A stretch of 64,000 bases of DNA from NCBI GenBank assembly GCA_021229015.1, contig CM037792.1, positions 5,337,876 to 5,401,875 of the forward strand, written 5' to 3'. The notes beneath the pieces are model-generated. The model had not been told where the DNA came from. It did not search any database and saw only the letters and a program-made list of their open reading frames with translations. The DNA is from Solen grandis. Lineage: Eukaryota; Mollusca; Bivalvia; Adapedonta; Solenidae. The position numbers and the translations under genes were made by a program. How positions within the stretch are numbered: the first letter of the stretch is position 1; each line of letters starts with the position of its first letter. This document shows positions 1 to 12,076 of this stretch, piece after piece.

Positions 1-220
1 ATGGTACTGGTATAGCTCCCTTTCTTGGCGCTCAACATATAAGCGTAGTACCAGGACAGGTTGGCCCGGTGTCAGGATAATGTGACTGGGCATGGTGTCA
101 CGCCACATATATAGGGTGTGATACTGCAGTTTGGCAGCAATGTATCTGTCTGAAGTAAGCATCATCTCCATATGACTGAAATACTTTTGGTATGATGTTA
201 AACCCAACAAACAAACAAAA
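1..220 (+). repeat. SINE family 2 fragment (body and 3' tail)
   Basis: The body (tggtatagctccct, then aagcgtagtaccaggacaggttgg in outline) and a tail ending in aaacaaacaaacaaaa match the other copies at 22475, 26430, 48199 (reverse) and 52936 (reverse). The window edge cuts off the tRNA-like head. Confidence 0.75.
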
Positions 221-893
221 CTTTACAGAAGTTTTCCTCATAACACAAGGGTACATCTTGTGTCTCTTTAACTTTAATATTTATGGTTGGATTTTTATAA
301 AACATTTCTTTTGTCATTACAGAAAAGTGTGCGAGTGTCCTTCCATCCATCTGTCTAATCATCCATCACTCCCTCGTCATGCTTTTGTCTGGGATCCATA
401 ACTTGGACATCTATAAATGGATTTCAGTAAAACTTTACAGAAATGTTCTGCATCAGCCACAAGGTTGCAGGAGTTAGAATTCGAAATTGTCTTTGGTATT
501 CATAGGCTACAGCCCCAGAAATAAAATCGTAAACAATGACATGTATTACACATGAGTTTACTTCCCGTGGTTATTGATTTTTGCTCAATTTTCAGTTAAC
601 TTTCCAATAAAGGGTGTCAGTGGTGAGTTTTGGAAAGGTTTTGCAATAACATTCGAGGATTTTATATAATTCCTACATGAAGTACCGCAATAAAAATGGC
701 TAGATGTTGTTAAAAGCAACACGTTTGTAGACCATGATGACAAGGACAAATATCACGTTCCGTTTGACAGTAACTACGCCACATTGCTTTTGCTGTGTTT
801 TATTAATTCAAGACACAAAATCACTCGTGCTAAAACACCCTGAGTTCAAGTGCCACCTGTTTCATTTTAAACTACATAGTTGTTTATTTAAAC
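221..893. other. No recognised feature
   Basis: AT-rich sequence between the SINE and the next MITE. The short open frames here show no codon structure or protein motif that I recognise. Confidence 0.5.
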
Positions 894-895
894 TA

Positions 896-1786
896 CCGTA
901 TTTACTCGACTATAAGACTATTCTCCTATAAGACGGGGCCCCCTTTCCAATCCCCAAATCTGTAGTATTTTGCTTTGAACCGTTTATAAGACGGGGTAAA
1001 AAAATTCAAATGCAGTTCGACGAACGGTAATTTACCGCCAAATTTTTTTTAAAGTATACCATGAAAATCTCGCTAAGTTCGGAATAATTTCACAAAAAAT
1101 GAAACAAACTTTTGATTAAATGCATTACCTTAATATTAATTTTCATAATAAATCTCGAAAACAACTCATTTTCATTTTCAGAACTTGTAATGTTACAGTT
1201 GTGTACGGTCTGGTATGTACGGGGTTTGATGGTGCCCGTGAGAACTGTTAGTGTGAAACTAGACCAATTTTCTAACCAATTTTTCTGGATTGTTAATCAA
1301 TACCATTTTTTTTTTTTCATTGTAAATGTTAATTAACTTATTAAAAAAAAGCATAAATTAAACAAATCATAACGAAAACATCTTGTGTATTTCAATGCTT
1401 TATTTACGTCGAGGTGTCGAGAAGATTTTATGAACAAGCAGTTCTAATGAGCACCGTGTGTTTCCCCAAAACCGCTTCCAGAAAAGATAAAATGCTTAAA
1501 ATGTTCCAATAAATTTATATTGGTGCAAAAAACTTTTGATTAAACAATCTTACAATAATATTTAGTCATTTATATCATGCAATTCATTTCTAATATTTAT
1601 CTAACGATTGAAAATGAGAAGAATATACGGCTGCATAATTGCATACCGCTACGAAGCTTCATTCATACGACAACTAAAGTTGGGGAAACTTTACCAGACT
1701 GGTGGACCCCGCCTATAAGACGACCCCCCAACTTTTAAACCCTGATCAGACCCCAAAAAAACCGTCTTATAGTCGAGTAAATACGG
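896..1786. mobile_element. TA-flanked MITE with about 23-bp terminal inverted repeats
   Basis: The left end CCGTATTTACTCGACTATAA is the reverse complement of the right end, and the match runs about 23 bp. A TA dinucleotide lies immediately outside each end (894-895 and 1787-1788). Subterminal copies of 'cctataagacg' point inward from both ends. A TA duplication with such ends fits non-autonomous IS630-Tc1-mariner/pogo elements. No coding capacity is seen. Confidence 0.8.
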
Positions 1787-1898
1787 TAATCCATTATTTC
1801 CTTGCAAGATTAAACAACATGACATGTACCTGCAGTCAATTCATAGTTCTGTGAGTTATAAAACAGCGCACTTGATTCCTCTCGCTAAGGAGGCGTGG

Positions 1899-2164
1899 TT
1901 TGCTGACAACATGCATGCAATAAACCATTTAAATGAACAAGAACTGAAAAATCGCATGCAGAAACTTTTCCACGAACAATTACCTCCGGTCACCAAGTTG
2001 TACATAAACCTAGTCGCATCCCGTCGGCAGATTTCCTTCGCGATCATTCAATTGTTTACCAAATCGGCCATGTTCAAATGATGACCCGGAAGTGGAAGAG
2101 CCCTGAATATACTGGTTCCCAACTCGTCATGAGGTAAGTCTATGAACCGGGATCCAGTTTCCCG
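1899..2164. repeat. Left terminal inverted repeat (266 bp)
   Basis: This is the reverse complement of 12077-12342; position x pairs with 14241-x. I find a single mismatch near the inner edge (gaaccggG versus gaaccggT). The repeat contains an ATG-initiated short exon and a consensus splice donor, GAG|GTAAGT, at 2133/2134, so it probably acts as promoter, leader and first exon as well as a transposase-binding end. Confidence 0.9.
2078..2133 (+). CDS. Predicted TIR-encoded first coding exon of the transposase
   Basis: From ATG 2078 the frame reads MMTRKWKSPEYTGSQLVM and ends with two bases (AG) at a consensus donor, GAG|GTAAGT (2134). The transposase exon at 7439 follows a good acceptor (tttattttgttag) and begins with one base (G) that completes an AGG codon. 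The joined frame stays open into the transposase. The implied intron is 5,305 nt and contains the antisense PHD gene. The identical sequence exists in the other TIR at 12163-12108. This is inferred from splice signals and phase only; a spliced read would settle it. Confidence 0.5.
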
Positions 2165-5100
2165 GGGTTTTCAAAAATTCCGTGCAGACGCTAGAATTGT
2201 GCTTTTTATGAAATTACACATTGAACTTATTCTTAATCTTTCAAAATGGCCATTGTTACCTGGTAATTCATGAAATTGTGTTTACTAAATATGTTCATCC
2301 ACATATTAATTTCTTGATGAAAACTTAAATGATGAAGTATATGTAAAATGACCAAATCACATTGTCCACTTACTCAAGAGAACAACTCAGAACTGAACTC
2401 AATCTTACCCCCCCCCCCCCCCCAGGATTTCAGCTATCTCATCTACACACACATGGTCTATCTAGAAGCAAAACAATTTGGATGATAAGCCTAGATTCAT
2501 GAATTAACCTTGTATATTTAAGCTAAAGTATGAAGACAGAATGGAAAGATTTGGAGAATTTTAAACTAGTTGATCTATATCAAATCACCCATAGATTTAT
2601 TTGTGTACATAGAGAATTAACATTTGAAGACTTTTGGGAAAATCATTTTATTCCATAGACATGAAACTTTAGTATATATTTTTCCCACATATTCACATAT
2701 AAAGCCTGATCTGCAGAAGGCCATAGTTAAAACTTATCAAATTTAATTGTGAAATCCTCATTTCCAGACCAGTGAGGAGCAGCAAACAGCATAAAACCTG
2801 ATCAGCACACAACTAACTGCAGACTCATCAGGTTTTAAGCTGTTTGCACAGGTCATGATGTCCTCTATGAGGGAAAGAGTTAAGTATTACTAAAACTACT
2901 AAAGAAATAATTAGATTTATTGTTGGGATCATGAAATGACTCATAAACATCATTAGATACAATGGTAAAACTTTTAATGCTTTTCTCCCACTGCAACAGA
3001 AGTCATGACATTTATAACTGCAAAGTAAAAAAAAAAATGGTGCAACTATATTTAATGAAGGATTTTAAATTACACAAATGTAACAGTTGACAATCTCCTT
3101 ATATTATGACAGAGTGAATTTTCAGGTAAACAGTGGAATCAATGAACTCCAACCCAACTCTATACTATAAGCTGAGAAAAGTATCCAATTTGCCAGGATT
3201 CATGCATCTTTAAATTCTTGGTTTGACACCTGATGAATATATTTTAGTTAAGTCAGTGAAATTACAAATAAATCTCACACAAAAACTCATCAATATGAAA
3301 CATGCATCTTTTATTGGCTTTATTAAAAACACATGTTTAAAACCATACTGTAAAAATTCAGAGCAGAAGAAACACATTTTATACAGGCTCATTGTTCAAA
3401 ATACAAAATGTTTTTTAAGGATAAACTAAAAAATTTTAAAGGTAAAATCTGTAAGTTCAATATTGTTACAAATATGACAGAGCTATAAATATCATAAGAT
3501 TACAGAATGAGTTATTAATAAGAAGTATAATTATGATCATGAAGTATATTTAATGTCCTAAACCAATACTGTAAGTAATTACAGTTGGGTGTTTATTGGT
3601 AACAGATATATCTAGGAGACATTAAGCTAGACAGTAAAGAAGCCATTAATTATTGTAATGTAATGCTAATAAGTAGCAGAGCTACTAAAGGAAACCTTTG
3701 GACCTTAATATCAAAATAATGGTGACAGACAAAATAAAATGTGTTATAAAGTTATATGGTTGGATAAAAAAGTGATAAGGGTGGGTGTGGTAGAAAGAAG
3801 GATGATAAGGAAGAATAGGAAGGGAGTTCTGAAAAAAAGAAAAAGGTGCACTCTCTCTCTCTTTGACATCCATTCACTTTCTTGATAGGATAGAGAGTAG
3901 GAATGGATGTCATAGAGAGAGGTTAGCAGGAGATGAGCTTAAGAGGAAAGACAGCTGCACTTAGAAAACATAGAATGTACATGGAACTATGAATATAAAT
4001 GAATATTGATGACATAAATATTAATAAAGAGTGAAACATAGCCAAGTGTCATGTGATAACTCCATCCCAATGATAAAAAAATGACAGCATTTCATTGTTA
4101 AAAAAATTGAAATTATCAACTTTTGCAGGATGTAATAATCAATAGGTAAAACATGAGCTTGAAATCAAATGCATTGTTTTGGGTACATGGCAATAAAATC
4201 CATAATAATTACAACTTATAAATATACCTTTTTTCCTTTACAAATGCTAACTGGATGCAACAGAAATTGGTGGCCAGAGAGAATGTCCTCTGTTGACAAG
4301 AATTGGTTTGCAAAGCAACACTGCCTTTAAATCCAAGAAACTTAAAAAGAGATGGGTCATTTGACTTTAAAACATTTTGATCAGGCAAAAGAATGTACCT
4401 TCTGAGATATTAAGTCAATAAACTGTTGCTTTTGAAATTTGGAAGTGAAATGGAATGCTGTGGGAAAGTTTGCCTTATGATCCATTGAATGAACTTTTTA
4501 AAACATCGGTCATATATTGTTTCAGCTTAGATCTCATAAACTCCACTATACACTGTGGTTTTCCAGGAGTCTTTTATAGAAAATAAGAACTATTGAATCA
4601 CATTTTGATAAAAAGACAGTCACTTAATTTATTGGGCATTGTAATACATCATGCTATATTTAGTTTTGCTATATTATGTGTTAAAATTAACACTCCACTA
4701 TGATGTCAATGCATTACCCTTTATTTAAAGAATAAGTTTGCTAATATTATTATTTATTAAAATAAATATGACATAGTAATATATCATTTTTTTTTTTTTA
4801 ATTCAACATGGCATAGCCTTGTTTGAAAAAAAAAATGAAGCTATGTTGGAGTCTAGTTCTGTTGGTATGATATTACATAAAATTCCTTTAGCTCAGTCCT
4901 GAATCTGCCACACATCCTTTTTTTAAATACTGGATTAATCATATAAATCTACACACTAAACACCACTGAGCAGTATGTAATTCATATAAAAAATGTGGCT
5001 TATCAAGCCACTTTCTGCCCCACTGAATGATTCATTCATGTCCAGGTTAAGTGCTCACAAACAAAGAGCACAATCATGTTCTTTTATGTATAATAGGTCA

Positions 5101-5361
5101 ACCATTCACCATGTGCTTCACACTTACAATAACTGGATAAGCCAGTATATATAAACATACTTGACTGACAGTTTAGGAACTGTCCATTGGGGTACAGTAT
5201 CTAGATCTCTTTTGATAACCAGTCCTATTGCCCAAGGTTTCAGAGATACTGCCCTTGAATTGTTAGAATGACCAGATGGTCATATTTTGTGATAATTAAT
5301 GTTCTTGTTATGTATTTATCATGCATCCAGAGGATGGATTCAGCTGCTTTTTACACACATT
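2165..5361. other. Non-coding interior of the transposon
   Basis: About 3.2 kb of AT-rich sequence without convincing coding. It holds a 17-base C run at 2408-2424, a decayed TTAA-type MITE near 2622-2882 and scattered A or T runs. If the TIR exon is used, this is part of the transposase intron and the 3' region of the PHD gene. Confidence 0.6.
2622..2882. mobile_element. Decayed copy of the TTAA-type MITE
   Basis: The segment 'ataaagcctgatctgcagaa' to 'atgagggaaagagttaa' is related, in reverse orientation, to the intact MITE at 39990-40208. The right end keeps tgagggaaag plus TTAA. The left end is degenerate, with a TTAA near 2623. It sits inside the large transposon and therefore entered after that element formed. 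Confidence 0.55.
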
Positions 5362-6847
5362 TTATTGACAGTCCTTACAGAAAAACTTAGCCTTTTTTTT
5401 CTGGAATGACTTCCATTTCCTTGTGTTTTTCAATCCAGCACATGCCCTGTGGAACCAAGATTCACATTTGTCACATTGGATCCACTCTGGTTCTTTCTTG
5501 GCTCCTCCACACAATGCACACTGTCCATCTTCTTCAGACTGGCTTTCCTCTACTCTCTCATGTGATGGTCCCGCTGTCTCCTCTGTAGCAATTGTTGCAG
5601 TATGAGATGGTCTTTTTGCAGTCTTTTCTCCTGTTGATACTCTTACCTGCTTTCTATGAGCCATTGTTTTGTTAACTTTTAAGCTATCTAACACATCTTT
5701 CCTAAATTGATTAAACATAACTAAAAGAAACAATTTCACCATCTGTTTGTATATAAGTTCAACTTGTGAGACTTGTTTATTTATATCTTGAAGCACATCT
5801 GAAACTGACATGCTTTCAAAGTCTTCCACATGCTGACTTTGATCTCTATTGAACACACTATTCAAGAATGATTCATATAAATCTGTGGATGACATAATTG
5901 ACCTTTGGCATTCTTCAAACATTTTACTACCCATTTCGTTTAGATTACTACTTACAAGTAAACTGAGGCACTTTTCTGTTAATTGAAGAAAAAACCAGTA
6001 TAACGTATCTGGTATGTTTGTCAGTCCTCTTGTAACATTTTGCCTCCTTGACACATCCAGTAAAGATTCTGGCTCCTCTGTTGAAGAGACCAGAAACTTT
6101 TCTTCTTCTCTAAGTCTACTAAGTATTTTTGATGCACATTTTGCATCTTCGTATGCAAGCTTATCAGTCTCACATGTAGAATACCTGAGGGAATTCTTCT
6201 TTAACACAGTTTGATGCTTGACTTTAGCAACACAATAACCTCCAATATATCTCACTCTTGCACGAGAGGCCTTCGTCATTGTTCTGTGAGAATGTTGTTC
6301 ACCTGAACTTAACACTTCTTTGGATCTTTGAACAACAATAAATTCCCTTAATTTAACAGATATATTAAAGCAAATATGCTTGTGATTATCTGTGAACATA
6401 CCTTCATCCTTGAATAATTCTAAGCAATTAATTTTGAAGTCACTGCTATTCAAGTGAGAGTGAACTGTGGAGTAGAACTCACCTAGACCCCTTGAACTAC
6501 TAGGCTGAACATTATCAAATAAAGTTGATAAATATGAATACTCTTTCTTGCAAAATTTTTCGTATTTGTTTAAGTTTATTTCAGATAATATCCTATTCAC
6601 CTCATGTTGACTTTGACTAAAAGCATTTGGAAACTTTAATCCCTCAAGGATCTCAAAAATATTCAATATTCCTGGCAGTTGTACATTTTCTACTTCACCA
6701 TTATCAATCTCACTTATTAATTTGTTAAATTCCTCATCAAATTCTTCACATAAATCTTGCTCATCTGTATCCTGGCTTTCATTCTGTTCAGCAGGATCAA
6801 TTTGTGCACAGTCCTTGAGAGAGACAACATCTGGGTCTACTCTTGCC
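5362..6847 (-). CDS. Transposon-encoded protein with C-terminal PHD finger (terminal exon)
   Basis: This open frame of about 495 codons reads down from an acceptor at 6849-6848 (ttttgtttgtttacag) to a stop at 5362. The four codons upstream (MFVY) look intronic, so the start lies in another exon. The N-terminal part is acidic. The middle contains the block YIGGYCVAKVK, which vaguely resembles motifs near the end of some transposases. A Ser/Glu-rich linker follows. The last roughly 55 residues form a C4HC3 PHD zinc finger: CALCGG, WIQCDKCESWFHRAC, FFCKDC. PHD fingers usually read histone H3 tails, so a chromatin-targeting role is possible. The first coding base completes an AG|G codon, in phase with the right-TIR exon (12163-12108) and also with a potential donor at the end of helicase exon 3. 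The function of the N-terminal two thirds is unknown. Confidence 0.8.
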
Positions 6848-7290
6848 CTGTAAACAAACAAAACTCATGTTAATATGATGCGCTCTCTCTCTCTCTCTAT
6901 ATATATATATATTTATGTGTGTGTGTGTGTTTACTGTCCCTGTTGGCTAAATGCCTATGATGCCAGAGGTCATAGGTTAGAAGCCTGGCCGTAACATACA
7001 ATATAACAAGGTAGCTCTGTTGCTAGTTACTCAGTATATAAAGGTAGTTCCATGACTGGTTGTATAAAGCCTCCATGGCCAAGCTGATAAAGTTGCTGAC
7101 TCACAACTGTTTGTTTGAATCCCAAAAAGGGCCGTCCGGATTTTGCAAGTGAGGAAGCCTTCTAGCTGGCTTGTGGTAGGTCAGTGGTTCTACCCAGGTG
7201 CCTCTACGCATTTGGTGTCTTCCTCCATTTTAATAAGCTGGATGTTGCTATATAACTGAAATACTGCCGTGGCAATGATAAACTCATTAC
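6848..7290. repeat. Central spacer with simple repeat and two SINE fragments
   Basis: (CT)n, (AT)n and (GT)n tracts at about 6882-6930 are followed by a SINE family 2 fragment (about 6933-7066; tRNA-like head, then ctcagtatataaaggtagttcc). Next comes a SINE family 1 copy (about 7067-7290; box-A-like tggccaagctgata, box-B-like gtttgaatccc, then cttctagctggcttg and tactgccgtggcaa). The spacer lies between the two divergent internal exons, so both insertions are intronic in the spliced models. Confidence 0.7.
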
Positions 7291-7438
7291 AACAACATGA
7301 CTGGATGTGTAATAATGTAATATGGTATTGTCTACTGCATAGTTTTGCAACATTTAAACTCCACTTTTGCAATGCAAATGAATATACATTTTTTCAACTG
7401 AATTTAAACTATTCCATTTTATTTATTTATTTTGTTAG

Positions 7439-9821
7439 GTTAATGACTCGACTGAAGGAAGACCCAACAAAGGAGATGGAATTCAAGCATATCATGGATG
7501 CTATTGACTTTGAAATAAAGGAGTCTGGGGGTGAGGACAGTGGCAAAAGACGCATAATAATTGAACATCTGAATGCCCTTTATCCTGACGTGAAAAAGGA
7601 AAGGCGCAAAGCTGGTGGCACAACAAGAACATTCTACAAAGGAATAGCATTAAAGCCATTAAGCCCTGAAATTCAAGGCACAGGAACAATTAATTCATTA
7701 CAAGAATTTATACCTTTCATCCTTGAATTAGGATTCACACATGTTCCATCTGAAAACCAAAATGAATTAACTTGTACCATTGAAAGTGGTTACATGGTGA
7801 ACAATGAACCAATATACAAGACACTGACCTTTTCCAAAGATGGTTCATACTCACTGAGAATAGGGTCCAAAGAAATTGATTTGAAAGGTTTATACATTGA
7901 GGAAACATTCAGTCCAACAAGAGAAAGTATATCAGCTGTTTGTGACATCATAAAAAAAGTAAGTTTGTGTGAAGGAGTTACCATTAATAAAACAGTGACA
8001 ATAACGCGATTTCACACAGTGGAACGAATGAATGTAAATGGTGAGGAAAGAAGAATAGTTAAATCAATTTTATGTGACAAAGTAATCAATTTTACATCTG
8101 TAACAAAAAAATGCAAGAAATGTAAACGAATGACTATGAAAACCCAAACATGTATTGAAAATATTGACCCCAAAAATAAAGCTAAAGGAGAGGCAAGTGA
8201 AACTGCAAAAGGTGGCACCAGTAATAATAAGAACAATCAGAGTATTAAAGATCAGATAAAGGACATCATGCCAGGGGCCACAGACGATACAGTTGAATTT
8301 GTGTTAAGTCAATCCATAAATTCAAACAGGGACCCAAGAGGTAGGCGGTGGAGTGAGAAAATGATTTCTATGTGCCTACAATGGTACAGCCGCAGCCCAC
8401 AATCATATGTGGCTGTCCGTGTGGCCAAAATGCTGGTTTTGCCATCCCCCTCAACACTAGTGATATACAAAAATAAAGTCAAACATGACATTGGGTTCAA
8501 TGATAATGTACTGGAATGGATGCACCAAGAAGCAACTCGCAAAGAGATACCAAGGGATGGCTGGATTGGAGGAATTATTATTGACGAGATGTCCATCCAG
8601 TCTGATATCCAGATAAGTAAAAGTGTGGATGTTGTTGAACTAACTGGCCTTCTTGATATTGGTGAAGAACCCAATGCATGTCACACCATACGGACAAGAA
8701 AAAATGAAAAGCCATTAGGAACACATGCCCTTCAGTTCATATTTTTAGGCATGACTGGATTTAGGTTTCCATTTGGGCATTTTATAACTGATGGTATACA
8801 AGGTCCAGAATTGTACTGTATCTTCTGGGAAGCTGTTGACAAACTAAATATGATAGGATTCAGAACTTTGTATACTTGCATGGATGGGGCCCAAAGTAAC
8901 AGAAACTTTATGAAATATAACCTAGGAGAAAATAAAACCTTCAAAACTGCATGCCCATGTTATTCTGGTGACATTATATTTACAATGGATAGTTCACATG
9001 TTTTCAAAAAGATAAGAAATAACATTTTGAAAAGTGGAATTCTTAACAATTGTAGCAGACTATTAACATTACCATCTGGACATACCATTCAGTGGCAAAT
9101 GCTAGTTGACTGTTTTAAGTGGGACAAAAGTAATTCAGTCCAACTACACAGGAAACTCACCAATGAACACATTTTCCTTACCACTCATTCCAAAATGAGG
9201 AATCGCCTTGCTGAGGAAGTACTAAACACAGACATGTATCATACAATGACTGAATACAAGATGTACCTAGGTAGTAAGGGGGGAATTCTTGATGGAGTCT
9301 TAGAGCTGTTGAGCAAAACATCAAAACTGATAGACATCTTTCATGACATGAGACCTGTCACTCAACAAAATGATGAAAGATTGAAACAGATAAAAGAAAT
9401 AAGTTAATGGTTTATTAAATGGAGACAATTTGTGACACAATCTTCACAAACTTCAAAAAACAAGTCTAAGCAACTTATGTCATATCAATGTTTAGATGAC
9501 ATTCAGTCATGTATCATTGGATTTATTGAGATTTGTGACAGCATGCTGAGGCAAACAAAGCATATTCATGTAACACCAGCATTGATTAATTCTGACGTGG
9601 TTGAAAATGTGTTTAATCAACAGCGCTCTACTTATAATGGAGCAAACACCAACCCAAATGCCTTACAATATCGCCGGACACTCAACAGCATCATTCTAGG
9701 ACAAAATTCTGTGTCTATAAAGGCAAATGCCAGAAAAGGTCGAGATGCAGCCATGCCGTTTAATTTTTCGATGAAAAAAGAGCAGCCACAAATCCCACAT
9801 AAGAAAAAAAAACTAAATTAG
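7439..9821 (+). CDS. P-element-superfamily transposase, main exon, with one in-frame stop
   Basis: The exon starts after a strong acceptor (AG at 7437-7438) and stays in one frame to a stop at 9819-9821, except for a TAA at 9405-9407. Both sides of that TAA carry family motifs, so it interrupts one protein of about 790 codons. In order, one sees a Cys-rich patch (KKCKKCKRM), an RRWS...SPQSY block, LPSPSTL, then IIIDEMS (first Asp, codon 8583), a CMDGAQSNR block (second Asp, codon 8883), SSHVFKKIRNN, and after the TAA an ENVFNQQR...NPNALQYR block (Glu, codon 9603). In the Drosophila P transposase the catalytic residues are D230, D303 and E531, with a GTP-binding insertion before the Glu. The long gap here fits that plan. 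Without read-through the product lacks the predicted catalytic Glu. Its 3' end lies 10 bp from the helicase stop on the other strand. Confidence 0.85.
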
Positions 9822-9831
9822 GTATATTTTC

Positions 9832-12047
9832 TCACCTTTTATGCTTCTTACAGCAAGAAAAGTCTGGCTCCAGTTTTCCCAGGTCAGTTGATGACATGGT
9901 GTAATTTCTCACCTCCAGTGATTGTTCTGGGCAGACCTTTGGTGTGAAATTAATCACCCTTAAATTGTCACTTGTCTGTACTCTGCTCATGGCAACACCA
10001 AATTGCCCTGGTTTGTAGATATCTCTACAGTCTATCTCTACCCTGAATAGATAAATGAAAAATATGATGATGATGATGATGATATTTGTACATTGAGTGT
10101 TTTAATTACATTGATACATGCTAATCTTAAGTTAGGTATTTGTTATGTTTAAAATCAATGTCGCTATCAATTTACCCAGTAAGAAGTGTTTTTGTACTTT
10201 TTGTATTAAAATTTTGTAGCTAAGACTGCCCGGCCCGGATTCGAACCCGATGTTACAGTTTGACACCGCAATGCTCTAACCACAGAGCCAAAGAGTCGAC
10301 TTCTTGATGCAGTTATCAGAGATTGAATATAAACCGTAACAACAATTTTTTACATTATGTAAAATAAATTAATATTTTTTTTACCTATCAAGTGTCATTC
10401 CTTGAGATTTGTGAATAGTCAGACTAAAAGCTGGTTTTAAGGGATATTGCTCCCTGGTAGCCCTCACACTGTTGGTTTTGGGATCAAAGACTGCAATGAA
10501 ATGCAAACTTCTATTTATTTACCTGGAAACATATTAAGTATAAGAACATGGACAAAAAATAAAGCAATCAGGCAAATTTGGGAAATATATATTCAAACTG
10601 AAACATTTTAAAATGTTTTCTTCAGGTCCTGCAAACTGTAATAAGTTGGTGGAATTTCTCCTACTTAAGTTCTTAGAATTAGTCTAATTTCTTTTTTAAA
10701 ATATTTTTTATGGAAGGAAATTATTTAAGTAATCAGCATTTTAGTATTAAAAAATAATTATCAAGCATGGCAATAACAGAACAAAACCACTGTTACCACT
10801 TGAAGTATAAACAATGAACATATGCAAGGTAATCTAGTTTTAGGGATTAAAAAAAAACAAAAAAAAACAAACTTATTTACTAGAGAGGGAGAGAGTTTAA
10901 ATACTTGCATATACATCAATATACTGTATGTATGAGTAATTGAGTATAGCATATAGCTAGTTTATACAATTTATTAAGAGAGAGAGAAAAGATAAATACT
11001 AATTAGGTATTTAGAATATCAGTAAAATTATTGTAGGTAACAAACCAATGATAATATATGTCATCACTTACTGTCAAATTTTACTCTCTGGACTGGAATG
11101 TGTTCTTTCACAGACGGGAAATCAACAATAATTTCACTGTTTCCAAGCTTGAAGACTGTTCCAAGTAAACCATATACAAGTTTGTTGGAAAGGTTTCGAA
11201 TCAACATAACTGGAATGCCTTCTTTTAACCATAGCTTCTTTGGTGCCATTATTTCCCAAAGATATTTTGTTTCTCCAGTATCTGATGAGACATACTGAAA
11301 CAGTTCCCCAGGGAATTCCATTATTTTGTCTCTATTATAGTCATCAACAAGTTCATTTGTTGCAAACAGCTTGATAGAATCACACACAATAGGCCTGGAT
11401 AGTTTCTTGACAAATGATGTTGTATCAGAAGACAACATGCCAGTTGACACTTCTTTAATAGCTTTTATAAGCTTACTTTCACTGTGCCTTACAACAGTTT
11501 TAAGTATAATTTTATGCGGGAAAGTCATATCAAATAATTCACTTTCAAAGCAGTACTTGCCTTCTTCATCATACCTCACATTTGGTACTGGTTGAAGTTG
11601 ACCAAAGTCTCCAACAAGAATAACTTGAATTCCACCAAATAAACATGTATTATTTTTAATAGAACAAACCTTATTTAATGTTTCAAAGAACTTCTGGCTC
11701 ATCATTGACACTTCATCAATAATCAAAACTTCTGTATCTTTTATTCGATTCAAGACATCATTGTATTTTGGGTTGTGACAAATAACGTTCTTGATTTCAG
11801 ATGCTTGAAATCGACCGTCACCGATTCCAGACCACCTGTGAATGGTCATGGCGTTCAGATCTTTGTACACGGAACAAGCAATGCCAGTTGTACATGTCAG
11901 TGATATTGTCTTGCCTTTTTCATAGAACATTCTATACATTGAATTAACAAGAAAGGATTTTCCAGTCCCGGGAGCTCCCAAAATGACCACATTATGACCA
12001 TTTTCAACAAATGACAGCGCGTTTCTTTGGTCAGCGTTCAGCGACAT
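9832..12047 (-). CDS. PIF1-like DNA helicase, three exons
   Basis: Exons are 12047-11072, 10490-10385 and 10042-9832, joined in phase through consensus sites (donors GTAAGT at 11071 and GTAAAA at 10384; acceptors ttcattgcag and atctattcag). The product is about 430 residues. Exon 1 has a Q-motif-like start (LNADQRNAL), Walker A GAPGTGKS (about residues 24-31), Walker B IIDEVSMMS and GDFGQLQPVP. Exon 2 gives the late motif LKPAFSLTIHKSQGMTLD, and exon 3 gives GQFGVAMSRVQTSDNLRV. This is the complete PIF1/RecD-like SF1B signature, predicting a 5'-to-3' helicase. The ATG at 12047 lies 30 bp inside the right TIR, which probably supplies the promoter. The frame can stop at TGA 9834-9832, or splice at AAAAG|GTGAGA (9835) in phase with the PHD exon. 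Intron 2 contains a tRNA-like SINE head. Confidence 0.88.
10226..10300 (-). repeat. tRNA-like SINE head in a helicase intron
   Basis: On the minus strand there is an A-box-like TGGCTCTGTGGTTAGAG and a B-box GGGTTCGAATCC with tRNA-like spacing over 75 nt. The acceptor-stem ends (GTCGACT and CGGGCAG) do not pair, so a functional tRNA is unlikely. It is best read as the head of a tRNA-derived SINE. Confidence 0.5.
10491..11071. other. Helicase intron 1
   Basis: AT-rich intron of 581 nt between helicase exons 1 and 2, with A runs and a short (GA)n tract at about 10978-10990. No other feature is seen. Confidence 0.6.
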
Positions 12048-12076
12048 TTTACCGTGTAAAACGCATGACGTAAGTT

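Noticed and set aside
1824..2081. 85-codon open frame across the left TIR
   Set aside because: It starts outside the TIR and its TIR part also exists in the right TIR with different upstream sequence. It resembles no protein that I know; the short exon at 2078 has better splice support.
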